Source: Sedimentitalea todarodis (lineage in GTDB: Bacteria > Pseudomonadota > Alphaproteobacteria > Rhodobacterales > Rhodobacteraceae). Taken from it: a stretch of DNA of 64,000 nt. The position numbers and the translations under genes were made by a program. The DNA is taken from positions 82,402-146,401 of the forward strand of contig NZ_JASMWN010000015.1 in assembly GCF_032595355.1 (NCBI RefSeq), read 5' to 3'. This document shows positions 28,266 to 37,292 of the stretch, piece after piece; positions within the stretch are counted from its first letter, which is position 1; every line of letters begins with the position of its first letter. Below the pieces are notes generated by a model, which was given only the letters and a program-made list of their open reading frames with translations, was not told the DNA's origin and did no database searches.

Positions 28266-28793
28266 ACAGCGCAGAACAAAGTTCCACGAAATGAGCGGTG
28301 CAGGGCTAAGTCCCGGTGCCGCCTGTTCAGCGTGTTGGTTTTGCCTGATTTCGAAGAACGTCGGAGTGCTACCTTGGCCAGAGGTGCAACCCTGCGCGCT
28401 CGTTCAGTCACAGGATCAAAACACGCGTCCAGCGTTTGTAATGGAGTCGTTCATCTTCATGACTAATTTTGATATGATATCTATATTTATTATACTTACA
28501 TCACCAAACTAAAGCTCTACATGAACGCAACAAACGATGAATATTCTCGAAAACTGCCATTAAACCGATGCCAGGTTTCTCAACAGGATGTCCGCGCCTG
28601 TGTAGGTGCTGCAGGCGCACGGATTGCCCCTGCAAATCGCTGTCATGATCTGCAAGTGCCCTTGCGCCCAAACCTGGTACCGGCCACATTCCCCTAGACA
28701 AGGGGACCGAACCACTTGCGACCCCACCAGCATCGGCGTCCTGCCAATCTGGCCCGCAAGTGCCCCCTTGAACCCGAAAGGATTCCCCTAAAG
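28266..28793. other. Non-coding region between the nos operon and the GST gene
   Basis: About 530 bp between divergent genes. It includes an A+T-rich block at about 28455-28510, unusual for this G+C-rich window, which may be a promoter region. No conserved protein reading and no clear terminator was seen. Confidence 0.4.
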
Positions 28794-29432
28794 ATGATCG
28801 ACCTTTATTCGTGGACAACGCCAAATGGACGCAAGGTTTCCATCCTGCTTGAAGAACTAGGCGTGCCCTACTCCGCCCATGCGATCGACATCACCAAGGA
28901 CGAGCAATTCGCACCGGAGTTCCTGAAGATCGCGCCCAACAATCGGATTCCGGCCATTGTTGACCATGAGACCGGGCAGACCCTGATGGAAAGCGGCGTG
29001 ATCATGCTATATCTTGCTGACAAATATGGTAAATTTCTGTGCCAGGGCGCTGAATACTGGCGCATGATGGAGTGGTTGATGTGGCAGATGGGTGGCTTTG
29101 GCCCGATGCTCGGCCAGGTTCATCACTTTGTGAAGTACAACAAGGGTAAATCCGAATACAGCGAACACCGGTATTTGGCGGAGGCCAGTCGGCTCTACCG
29201 CGTGCTGAACAGCCGATTGGACGGGCGTGACTACATCGCCGGCGAGGGTCGGGGCGAGTATTCCATCGCCGACATGGCCTGCTGGCCTTGGGCCGCACGC
29301 TTCGAGTTTCACGAAACGGACCTGAACGCCTATCCCAATGTACGTGACTGGTATGTGCGTATCGCCGGACGCCCAGCGGTCCAACGAGGCTTTCAGGTGC
29401 CCAAATATGTGTCTGAGGTGCCCTTGCCGTGA
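28794..29432 (+). CDS. Glutathione S-transferase family protein (YfcG/YghU-like)
   Basis: This 212-aa protein has an N-terminal thioredoxin-fold GST domain (MIDLYSWTTPNGRKVSILL, with the YSWxTPN motif typical of YfcG-type disulfide-bond reductases) and the NNRIPAIVDH and LMESGVIMLYLADK segments that bind glutathione. An all-helical C-terminal domain follows (YSIADMACWPW). I chose ATG 28794; the longer frame from 28716 has no homology. It is probably a cytosolic GSH-dependent reductase in redox defence. It appears monocistronic. Confidence 0.9.
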   Translation: MIDLYSWTTPNGRKVSILLEELGVPYSAHAIDITKDEQFAPEFLKIAPNNRIPAIVDHETGQTLMESGVIMLYLADKYGKFLCQGAEYWRMMEWLMWQMGGFGPMLGQVHHFVKYNKGKSEYSEHRYLAEASRLYRVLNSRLDGRDYIAGEGRGEYSIADMACWPWAARFEFHETDLNAYPNVRDWYVRIAGRPAVQRGFQVPKYVSEVPLP

Positions 29433-29652
29433 AAGGCTGTCGTGTCTCGCTCATGCTGTGCATGGCATCATGCCAATACCGCCGCCAGTGCGCGTCAGCC
29501 AATGCTGATCCCAGCCGCTCGCAGGCCCACCTTGGTCGGGGCTAGACAACCCGGACACTGCCAGACATCCGCTATCGCGGCTTGCTACATGGCACCAGAG
29601 GGATACAATCGCATGACATCCGATGCAGAATCCAACCTTTGGGGTATCAACA

Positions 29653-31608
29653 ATGTCCATTGTGCTCGATCGCCGCAGCTTTCTTGCCGGCACCGCAGGC
29701 TTTATCGCGCTGCATCCGTTCTCGGCAAATGCCGCACCCAATCAGGCACATTTGCGGATCATGGAGACGACAGACCTCCACGTACATGTTTTTCCGTATG
29801 ATTACTACGCAGACAAGCCGCGCGATACCATCGGGTTGGCCCGGACCGCATCGTTGATCCAGGCCATCCGCGATGAAGCCTCTAATTCCCTGCTGATCGA
29901 TAATGGCGACTTTCTGCAAGGCAATCCCATGGGAGATTACATTGCCTACGAACGAGGCATGAAGGACGGCGACACGCATCCGGTGATCCAGGCCATGAAC
30001 ACGCTTGGGTTTGATGCCTCGACCCTTGGCAACCATGAATTCAACTACGGTCTCGACTTTCTTATGAAATCGTTGGCCGGTGCGAATTTCCCTGTCGTCA
30101 ATGCCAACGTCGCCCTGGAAATGGGAGCAGGTCCGACTCAGGACAAAACGCTGATCCCGCCCTATGTCATTCTCGACCGAATGGTGACGGATGGATCGGG
30201 GGCAGAGCATCCGATCAGGGTGGGTCTTATAGGGTTTGTGCCACCGCAGATCATGAACTGGGACCGCCGCCATCTGGAAGGCAAGGTGCAAGCGCGGGAT
30301 ATTCTGGAGACCGCCAAGGCGTATGTCCCGCAGATGAAGGAACAGGGCGCAGATATCATTGTCGTTCTGTCCCATTCGGGCATCGGCGCGGCCAACGCCT
30401 CAGACGGCATGGAAAACGCCTCGGTCCCGTTGGCCGGACTCGACGGCGTTGACGCAATCCTGACAGGACACAGCCATCTGGTCTTTCCATCCCCGGACTA
30501 TGCGGATTTCGCCGGGGCAGATGTAGATGCCGGCACGTTGATGGGCACACCGGCCACAATGGGCGGCTTTTGGGGGAGCCATATGGGCCTGATCGACCTG
30601 CTGGTCGAGAAGGACGGCACCGACTGGCGCATCGTTTCCGCCGAAACCGAGGCGCGCCCGATAGCCGAGCGCAACGAAGACCGCTCTGTCACGCCGCTGG
30701 TTGAAAGCGATCCCGAGGTGTTGGCATCAGTGCAGGCCGAGCATGACGAGACGCTGACCTATGTCCGTCGCGCCGTCGGCAAGACAGATGCGCCCTTGCA
30801 CAGCTACTTTGCGTTGGTCGCAGATGATCCCTCGGTCCAGATCGTTTCCATCGCGCAGCTTTGGTATATTGAGCAGATGATGAAGGGCACACCGCACGAA
30901 GGTTTGCCGATCCTGTCCGCGGCGGCCCCCTTCAAGGCGGGTGGCCGGGGTGGCCCGGATTACTTTACCGACGTGCCGAAAGGCGACGTTGCGATCAAGA
31001 ACGTCTCTGATCTCTATCTCTATCCCAACACGGCCCGCGCAGTGCGGGTCACCGGGCAGCAGGTCAAGGATTGGCTGGAACGGTCTGCCGGCATCTTCAA
31101 TCAGGTCACACCCGGCGCGCAGGATGTCGTGCTGCTGAACCCCGCGTTCCCCAGCTACAACTTTGATGTGATTGATGGAGTCACCTACCAGATCGATCTG
31201 TCGCAGCCGTCGAAATATGACCTCAAAGGCGAGCTGCTGGATGCAACCGCAAATCGGATCGTCAACCTGCGCTACAACGGCGCGCCGCTGGACATGGCGG
31301 CAGAGTTCATCATCGCGACGAACAACTACCGTGCAAGCGGTGGTGGCAGCTTTCCGGGGGCGACACCGGACACCACCATATTCGAAGGCCCCGACACCAA
31401 CCGCGATGTCATCGTGCGCTATATCGTCGAAAAGGGCACGATCAGCCCGCGCGCCGAAGGCAACTGGTCCTTTGCCCCGATGGAAGGCACAACGGTCCTG
31501 TTTGACACCGGCCCGGCAGCCAAGGCCTATCTCGATCAGGTGGACGCAAAGATCGAAGAAGCCGGAGATGGCCCCAACGGTTTTGCGCGCTTTCGAATCT
31601 CACTCTGA
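29653..31608 (+). CDS. cpdB: Periplasmic 2',3'-cyclic nucleotide 2'-phosphodiesterase/3'-nucleotidase
   Basis: This 651-aa protein has a Tat-like signal (LDRRSFLAGTAGF), a metallophosphoesterase domain (METTDLHVHV, IDNGDFLQGNPMGDY, LGNHEFNYG, LTGHSHLVFP) and a C-terminal 5'-nucleotidase domain (YLYPNTARAVRVTG; NNYRASGGGSFPG). This order and length match CpdB. It scavenges phosphate and nucleosides from nucleotides in the periplasm. The start at 29653 (MSIVLD) begins the signal peptide. Confidence 0.93.
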   Translation: MSIVLDRRSFLAGTAGFIALHPFSANAAPNQAHLRIMETTDLHVHVFPYDYYADKPRDTIGLARTASLIQAIRDEASNSLLIDNGDFLQGNPMGDYIAYERGMKDGDTHPVIQAMNTLGFDASTLGNHEFNYGLDFLMKSLAGANFPVVNANVALEMGAGPTQDKTLIPPYVILDRMVTDGSGAEHPIRVGLIGFVPPQIMNWDRRHLEGKVQARDILETAKAYVPQMKEQGADIIVVLSHSGIGAANASDGMENASVPLAGLDGVDAILTGHSHLVFPSPDYADFAGADVDAGTLMGTPATMGGFWGSHMGLIDLLVEKDGTDWRIVSAETEARPIAERNEDRSVTPLVESDPEVLASVQAEHDETLTYVRRAVGKTDAPLHSYFALVADDPSVQIVSIAQLWYIEQMMKGTPHEGLPILSAAAPFKAGGRGGPDYFTDVPKGDVAIKNVSDLYLYPNTARAVRVTGQQVKDWLERSAGIFNQVTPGAQDVVLLNPAFPSYNFDVIDGVTYQIDLSQPSKYDLKGELLDATANRIVNLRYNGAPLDMAAEFIIATNNYRASGGGSFPGATPDTTIFEGPDTNRDVIVRYIVEKGTISPRAEGNWSFAPMEGTTVLFDTGPAAKAYLDQVDAKIEEAGDGPNGFARFRISL

Positions 31609-31839
31609 CGGCTCTGGTGTTCGACCACTGACGGCGAACCCGAAAGACCGTCCTGAAAGCCGCGTTGCCGGTCGTCTATCGGCAATGAAGGCGGATGTGA
31701 CACGCCCCGGTCACATGGAAATCCGTCAAGCGGCTACGCGTTCGCCGCACCGCTCTTGCAGGTAGTATCCACATAATACCCGTTCCAATTCCTGTTGCGC
31801 TAAGGTTCCGCACAACACAGACGTAACGCGGAGGATGTC

Positions 31840-32235
31840 TTGGCAAAACTTGTTCACTCAATGATACGGGTCCTTGATGAAACCCGGTCACTGGATTTCT
31901 ACGCGCGCGCTTTCGGATTGGAAGTTGCGGACCGGCTCGATTTCGAGGGGTTTACTCTGGTGTACCTGTCGAACCCTGAAAACACGTTCGAACTCGAACT
32001 GACGATCAACAAGGACCAGACCGACCCTTACGATCTCGGCAACGGGTACGGGCATATCGCCTTTGTCGTCGACGATCTCGACGCTGAACACACCCGGTTC
32101 GAGGCGGCCGGATTTTCACTGCGCAAGATCGTCGATTTCCAGCAGGAGGGCAAACGGCTTGCCCGTTTTTTCTTTGTGCAGGATCCGGACGGGTACGAGA
32201 TCGAGGTCATGCAGCGTCATGGACGCTTCCAATAA
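31840..32235 (+). CDS. gloA: Glyoxalase I-like VOC protein (lactoylglutathione lyase)
   Basis: This 131-aa single-chain VOC protein retains the four metal ligands expected of GloA: His6 (VHSMIRV), Glu near 51 (FELELT), His near 72 (GYGHIAF) and Glu near 122 (YEIEVMQ). The start is TTG at 31840, 7 nt after GGAGG. It isomerises the methylglyoxal-glutathione hemithioacetal. The Tat small-subunit gene begins 37 nt later, so co-transcription with the dehydrogenase pair is possible. Confidence 0.85.
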   Translation: MAKLVHSMIRVLDETRSLDFYARAFGLEVADRLDFEGFTLVYLSNPENTFELELTINKDQTDPYDLGNGYGHIAFVVDDLDAEHTRFEAAGFSLRKIVDFQQEGKRLARFFFVQDPDGYEIEVMQRHGRFQ

Positions 32236-32272
32236 CACCAAAAACAGTCAGCCAAGGGAGGAAATCTTGACT

Positions 32273-32791
32273 ATGCACATACCAGCAAGAGACTTGAACC
32301 GACGCCAGCTATTGCAACGCGCCATCGCCGCAGGCGGGGTTGCGGTTGTCGGCACAGGCTTTATCGCAGCGCCGAACGCAGCATGGGCGCTCGAAGTGAC
32401 AACAATCACCGAGCATCAGATGGCGACACTCATCCAGATGGCGCGCGATATCTACCCGCACGACAAGGTCGGTGACGAGTATTACGTGATCGCCGTCAAG
32501 GGCTATGACAGCGAGGACAGCAAAGAGGTTGTCGCGCAAGGCGTGGCCAAGCTTGATGAACTGGCGCAGGCTGCGGGTGCCGACAGTTATCTTGTCACCA
32601 AATGGGAAGACAACCGCGTCGCCCTGCTCAAGCAAATCGAAGATGACGCCTTTTTCCAGACGGTACGCGGCGGGCTTGTGACAGGGCTCTACAACCAGAA
32701 AGCGGTTTGGTCGATCTTTGGCTACGAAGGCGAGTCATATAGCCTGGGCGGCTATATCGACCGTGGTTTCAACGACATCAACTGGCTGTAG
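32273..32791 (+). CDS. Tat-exported small subunit of a GMC dehydrogenase (gluconate 2-dehydrogenase subunit 3-like)
   Basis: This 172-aa protein has a twin-arginine signal (DLNRRQLLQRAIAAGGVAVVG) and a short helical domain (MATLIQMARDIYPHDKVGDEYY) as in the gamma/hitch-hiker subunit that escorts FAD-dependent GMC dehydrogenases through the Tat system. GGGAGGAAA precedes ATG 32273. The catalytic GMC gene follows after 11 nt, which confirms the pairing. Confidence 0.85.
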   Translation: MHIPARDLNRRQLLQRAIAAGGVAVVGTGFIAAPNAAWALEVTTITEHQMATLIQMARDIYPHDKVGDEYYVIAVKGYDSEDSKEVVAQGVAKLDELAQAAGADSYLVTKWEDNRVALLKQIEDDAFFQTVRGGLVTGLYNQKAVWSIFGYEGESYSLGGYIDRGFNDINWL

Positions 32792-32802
32792 GGAGACAGA
32801 TC

Positions 32803-34374
32803 ATGGTTGCTAAATTTGACATGACTGATGACAGCGTGGTCGTTGTGATCGGCACCGGTGCCGGCGGCGGCGTATTGGCCAATGAACTGGCACAAAAGGG
32901 CGTGAAAGTTGTCGCGCTGGAGGCTGGCGGTCGGTACCTGCCCGATGATTTCGTCAATGACGAATGGGAGAGCTTCGGTCAGTTGGCCTGGCTCGACAAA
33001 CGCACAACCTCGGGTGACTGGCGCGTGGCCAAGGACTTTTCCGGTCTGCCCGCATGGATCGTCAAGGCCGTTGGCGGAACCACCACTCACTGGGCTGGCG
33101 CCTCATTGCGTTTTCAGGATCACGAGTGGAAAGCACGCACCACCTATGGCGAGGTCGAAGGCGCTAACCTCCTGAACTGGCCCATCGATGGCGAAGAAAT
33201 GGCCCCCTACTACACTAAGGCAGAAGACAAGCTCGGTGTTACACGGACCGGCGATCGCGCCGGCCTGCCGGGAAACAACAACTATCTGGTCTTTGAGAAG
33301 GGCGCGAAGGCGCTCGGCTATGAAAAGGTCAACACAGGCCGCATGGCCATCAACAGCGCAGACAATGATGACCGGCTCGCCTGTCAACAGACCGGCTTTT
33401 GTTTTCAGGGCTGCAAGTGGGGTGCGAAATGGTCCTCCGCCTACACCGACATACCGCGCGGCGAGGCTACGGGCAATCTCGAGGTGCGCGAGCATGCACA
33501 TGTCGCCCGGATCCTGCATGACGAGGCAGGCAAGGTGACCGGCGTCGAATACTTCGACAAGGACGGCAACCTGAACCTGCAACAAGCGCGCGTGGTCTGC
33601 GTGGCGGGCAACTCCTTTGAGAGCCCGCGCATGCTGCTCAACTCGGCCAGCTCGATGTTCCCAGATGGTTTGGCGAACTCTTCGGGAATGGTCGGCAAGA
33701 ACTACATGCGCCACATGACCGGTTCGGTCTATGCCACATTCGATCAACCCGTAAAGATGTGGCGTGGCACCACGATGGCGGGGATCATCCAGGACGAGTC
33801 CCGTCATGATCCAAGTCGCGGTTTCGTCGGCGGCTACGAGATGGAGACCTTGTCGCTCGGCCTGCCTTTCATGGCCGCCTTCCTGAACCCGGGGGCGTGG
33901 GGCCGTGGCTTTACCACCGCGCTGGATGCCTATGAAAACATGGCCGGCATGTGGTTGGTGGGCGAGGACATGCCACAGGAAAGCAACCGCGTGACCCTCA
34001 ACTCGGATGTGACCGATCAATGGGGTCTGCCCGTGGCGAACGTCAACTTCTCCGATCACGCCAACGACATCGCCATGCGCGAACATGCCTACAAGCAAGG
34101 GGCTGCGGTTTACGAAGCCGTCGGGGCGACGCGCATCTTCCCGACGCCACCCTACCCGTCGACGCACAACCTGGGCACCAACCGGATGTCCGCCGACGCA
34201 AAGGATGGGGTTGTCAACAAATGGGGGCGCACCCACGACATCGACAACCTCTACATTTCGGACGGATCGCAATTCACGACGGGCGCGTCCGAGAACCCGA
34301 CGCTGACCATTGTGGCGCTGGCCATCCGTCAGGCGGACTACATCGCGGGCGAGATGACCAAGGGCAACCTCTAG
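32803..34374 (+). CDS. GMC-family FAD-dependent dehydrogenase, catalytic subunit
   Basis: This 523-aa flavoprotein has an FAD-binding N terminus (VVVIGTGAGGGVLANELAQKG) and the C-terminal GMC block ending NPTLTIVALAIRQADYIAGEM, with HNLGTNRMS before it. Cys194, Cys200 and Cys204 (CQQTGFCFQGC) resemble the 3Fe-4S ligands of three-subunit FAD-glucose dehydrogenases. It has no signal of its own, consistent with export on the small subunit. The expected membrane cytochrome c subunit is absent; a repeat and insertion-sequence debris follow instead. The substrate (sugar or alcohol) is unknown. Confidence 0.9.
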   Translation: MVAKFDMTDDSVVVVIGTGAGGGVLANELAQKGVKVVALEAGGRYLPDDFVNDEWESFGQLAWLDKRTTSGDWRVAKDFSGLPAWIVKAVGGTTTHWAGASLRFQDHEWKARTTYGEVEGANLLNWPIDGEEMAPYYTKAEDKLGVTRTGDRAGLPGNNNYLVFEKGAKALGYEKVNTGRMAINSADNDDRLACQQTGFCFQGCKWGAKWSSAYTDIPRGEATGNLEVREHAHVARILHDEAGKVTGVEYFDKDGNLNLQQARVVCVAGNSFESPRMLLNSASSMFPDGLANSSGMVGKNYMRHMTGSVYATFDQPVKMWRGTTMAGIIQDESRHDPSRGFVGGYEMETLSLGLPFMAAFLNPGAWGRGFTTALDAYENMAGMWLVGEDMPQESNRVTLNSDVTDQWGLPVANVNFSDHANDIAMREHAYKQGAAVYEAVGATRIFPTPPYPSTHNLGTNRMSADAKDGVVNKWGRTHDIDNLYISDGSQFTTGASENPTLTIVALAIRQADYIAGEMTKGNL

Positions 34375-34381
34375 GGCAATA

Positions 34382-34471
34382 CGCGTCAAACTTGGGGCAT
34401 CTGCTATCACCTATCGCGCTGAAACCCATCAGTTCAGGCAGCGTTGGGTGGTTTAGGGTTGGCGCGAATTG
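34382..34471. repeat. Palindromic dispersed repeat, copy C (inverted, most diverged)
   Basis: Gapless 90-nt alignment to the reverse complement of copy B with about 65 identical positions by hand count. The central TGAA...TTCA hairpin is weakened. It begins 7 nt after the GMC stop codon, the same 3'-end placement as copy A. Confidence 0.65.
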
Positions 34472-34908
34472 CCCCAAGGCGCACCCGACGTGAAACCGAA
34501 AGGCTCCGCATTTTGCCGTGGCTCATTCCGGCATCCGGGTCACAACTACAGCGCCTATCGAGACTATTTCTCGGTAGGCGTTCGATTTTGGGGCAAGAAA
34601 TTATTTAGTGAAGGAACGGGTTCTGAGGGAGAAAGGTTCCTTGACCACACATTCGAAAAAGATGCGCGCCAGAGCTTCAGATTTTCCAAATCTGGCCAAT
34701 ATCGCAGTCGGCCCACGGAGGCTATCTTGATGTTCAGAAAACAGGAAGGTCTGATGGTCAAGAGTCTTCCGCAACTGTCCTCGGAGGTAGCTTACCCTCC
34801 TTTTTCGTCCAAAATCAACCTGAACACCTATGGTGATCCGGATTGTGGGAACTCTGGAGTTGCTCAGGATTTTTCTTTGCCGGCCTTCAAGGGACCAGGA
34901 GCACAGCA
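34472..34908. other. Non-coding flank of the insertion-sequence scar
   Basis: About 440 bp between repeat copy C and the truncated IS3 element. A plus-strand frame is open but has no recognisable domain and runs into the IS, so I do not call a gene. It may contain remnants of deleted DNA. Confidence 0.35.
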
Positions 34909-35436
34909 GAGGACGAAGGCTGTCGTCATCGACATTGATACACGCCAGCCGACAACCGTTCGAGAGAAGACGTCGACAACAAATGCGACGTAAACCATGC
35001 CCTGCCATGTGGATACATAAGTGAAATCGCTGACCCAGAGCTGGTTTGGCGACTGCGCTTTGAATTCGCGGTTCACTTTGTCGTCCGGGCAAGGCTGAGA
35101 GATATCCGGGTTGGTCGTGATGGCTTTTTTGCCGCGAACAACACCCTGTAATTCCATCGCTTTCATAAGACGTTCGACCGTACAGCGGGCAATGTCGCGG
35201 CCCTCGCGCCTGAGCTGGTGCCAAACCTTTCGGGCACCATAGCGGCCACGGCTTTCATCGTGAACGCGCCGAATTTCCTTGCTGTCCGCCACATCTTGGC
35301 GCGCCCTGATTGAGGCACATTCAGGATCACGTCTGACGGCCATATGAGCATAATAAGACGATGGTGCGACCGGCAGGACTTTGCAGATCGACCCGACACC
35401 AAAGTCCGCGCGATGATCATCGATGAACAAGATCAT
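34864..35436 (-). pseudogene. IS3-family transposase OrfB, 3'-truncated
   Basis: A frame of 190 aa where about 280-290 is normal. It keeps the HTH_21 region (YGARKVWHQLRREG) and the first catalytic Asp (LWVSDFTYV) and second strand (VVDVFSRTVVGW). After FVL (about residue 176) similarity ends and 14 unrelated residues follow. The second Asp and the Glu of the DDE triad are gone, so it cannot be active. Its ATG overlaps the orfA stop (ATGA). Confidence 0.85.
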
Positions 35437-35815
35437 TTCCTGAACGGGCGGTCGAGCTCCACCTGCGCAAAATAGGCAGAAGCCTCCTTCAGTATCTCAT
35501 TGGCTTGACGCAGTTCCCGGACCTCGCGCTCAAATTCCTTGACCCGGGCTTTCTCTTCACTGATCGGCCCGTCGCGGGCGCCGGAATCGCGTTCCGCCTG
35601 TCGGCACCACGCACGCAGGCTATCGGGCGAACAACCCAGCTTAGGTGCAATCGCTTTATGAGCACCATTGTCGCTGCGATATTCGGAGCGTTGTTCATGG
35701 AAAAGCCGGACGCCGCGCGCGCGGAATTCAGCCGTGTAAGTCGGGGTGTGTTTTCTCTGTGTCATAGGGTCCATCCTTGGAGAGTTTTACTCTCCGCTAA
35801 ACCCGGGGCGGTTCA
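34909..35815 (-). mobile_element. Truncated IS3-family element
   Basis: The element has a clear orfA-side terminus at 35815 (minus strand TGAACCGCCCCGGGTTT, typical of IS3 ends). Its orfB similarity stops abruptly near 34909, so the distal third with the catalytic Glu and the other terminal repeat is missing. The intact end interrupts the C terminus of the IS5-type transposase remnant next to it, so this IS3 arrived after the IS5. Confidence 0.85.
35433..35765 (-). CDS. IS3-family transposase OrfA
   Basis: This 110-aa protein has an N-terminal helix-turn-helix (YTAEFRARGVRLFHEQ ... PDSLRAWCRQAE) and a C-terminal leucine-zipper-like coil (EFEREVRELRQANEILKEAS), the normal OrfA layout. I chose ATG 35765 (MTQRKHT), which has AAGGA 8 nt upstream. 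It looks intact, but its OrfB partner is truncated. Confidence 0.85.
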   Translation of the reverse strand: MTQRKHTPTYTAEFRARGVRLFHEQRSEYRSDNGAHKAIAPKLGCSPDSLRAWCRQAERDSGARDGPISEEKARVKEFEREVRELRQANEILKEASAYFAQVELDRPFRK

Positions 35816-36640
35816 GTTGCGGGCAGCGATGCGGATTTGGATGTCCGCGACCTGCCGATCAAAATCGCAGGCCATGAGTGATTGACCCGACAACTTGATA
35901 CAATTCATCTTGCTCTCGACACGGCTCCTGCGGTGATATCCACTCCATCTTCGCCAGAGCGCACGGCCCAGATAATGTGATGCCTGTACCGCCTCGTTGC
36001 GCGCGACGGCACCGACGCTGGCAGGCTTCCAGGGCTTGGCATTCTTGCGGGGCGGCACGATGGCATGAGCATCACGTGCGGCAATTGCTTCATGGCATTT
36101 TCGGGTGTCATAAGCGCCGTCCATTGCCCGGCAGGCGAATGCGTAGCGATCTGCCGAGAGGGGGCGGTGACGCTACCAATGTCCTGGTCATGTGGAATTT
36201 GGTGCAGCAACTCCGGCAACATCGGAGCGTCGTCAACATTGCTGCTGGTGACGTCGACGGCCCGCGCCTCCAGCGTCTCCTCATCAATCCCTGTGTGTAT
36301 CTTGCCCAAACCCTGCGTTTCGGGCCACCGTGCTTGCGGGCGTTCCATTCGCCTGCACCCTCCGCTTTGATACCGGTGCTGTCCACTGCCCGGCAGTGCA
36401 TTGCGCAGCAATGTCACGAGAGGGGATGAGCAGGTTCAGCGGGCATTTGGAGCCGCTACTCGGTAGACCACATTCAGCGTTTGCTGGCGACGACATAGGG
36501 TGCTGAAATCTGGCACCGGCCAGTTCAGCCCGACCAGCCGCAACAGGCTCTGCACGAACCCGCTCGTCTGCCGAAGCGGCATGCCAAACAACACCTTCAA
36601 GGTGAGGCAGGTCTGAATGGCCGCGTCACTTAGACATCGC
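35816..36640 (-). pseudogene. IS5-family transposase remnant with frameshifts and two 41-nt insertions
   Basis: Minus-strand fragments in several frames rebuild an IS5-type DDE transposase: LSDAAIQTCLTLKVLFG, SKCPLNLLI, DSTGIKAEGAGEWNARKHG, GIDEETLEARAVDVTSSN and DGAYDTRKCHEAIAARDAH, ending at QVADIQIRIA. Single-base deletions occur near 36440-36450 and near 36310. Two 41-nt inserts (36379-36419 and 36124-36164) sit directly before the codons of the Asp in DSTGIK and in DGAYD. The C terminus is cut by the IS3 end at 35815, and the N terminus is fused to an IS30 remnant. It is non-functional. Confidence 0.85.
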
Positions 36641-37019
36641 CGCCGACCCCGCGCCGGCTTCCTCTGTCGCAATGCCTGGATCATCGCCGCCTTCAGTCCG
36701 CCGCGCGGTTGTGCGTAGATCGCGGCATAGATCGTCGCGTGGCAGACGCGCTGATCGGGATCATCGGGATGCATGGTCCTGAGCCTGTCTGCGATCTTCC
36801 CCGCTGACCAGCGCAAATGCTCCAGCTTCCCCTGACCCAGATATGCAGCGCGCTGCCTTTGATCAGCCTGCGAGGACGCCGGCTTCGCAACCGCCGCGCG
36901 TCATTGCTGCAACGCGCTGACACCGGGCTGATGGCCATCGTCCCCACGGCCACGGATGAGTGCTCGGCAAAAATCACGCCACGTTCCTCGCTATTGAGGT
37001 GTTTGTATCGTCTGTCCAT
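36641..37019 (-). pseudogene. IS30-family transposase remnant
   Basis: Begins MDRRYKHLNSEERGVIFAEH (the IS30 N terminus, ATG at 37019). After an internal deletion and frame change it continues KGSALHIWVRG, then WSAGKIADRLRTMHPDDPDQR and ATIYAAIYAQPRGGLKAAM. Similarity ends at KPARGRRR, where the IS5 transposase sequence takes over. The catalytic DDE half is absent. It is the oldest layer of the nested IS scar. Confidence 0.85.
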
Positions 37020-37192
37020 CGCAACATCCAAAGCGCTCGGGACTCTGGGTGTGGCACTTGAATCCTGAAGCCAAGAAGCCAGCAGGTCGCAAAGCAAGGG
37101 CTTCCGCATATTGTAGCTACGCATGAGGCCCGGTGTGCTATTGCTGGGCCAACCAACTGAAAAACTAACAGGTCAAAAAGATGCAAGAACAA

Positions 37193-37223
37193 ATGCCCCC
37201 GGCAAGGTTTTTGCCGGGGGCAT
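37193..37223. terminator. Strong hairpin at the edge of the IS scar
   Basis: A perfect 13-bp inverted repeat (ATGCCCCCGGCAA / TTGCCGGGGGCAT) with a 5-nt loop GGTTT. No long T-run follows on either strand. It lies between the RHH gene end (minus strand) and the IS30 remnant and probably ends transcription of the RHH gene. Confidence 0.6.
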
Positions 37224-37292
37224 CTTCATGTCCCAAATTCCGGAATGAGCCAATTTTACCGCAGGGCCTTTTTTGTCTCTGCGGTGTTATCG

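Noticed and set aside
34469..34993. Plus-strand open frame of 174 codons near the IS scar
   Set aside because: No recognisable domain, and it runs into the truncated IS3 transposase on the opposite strand.
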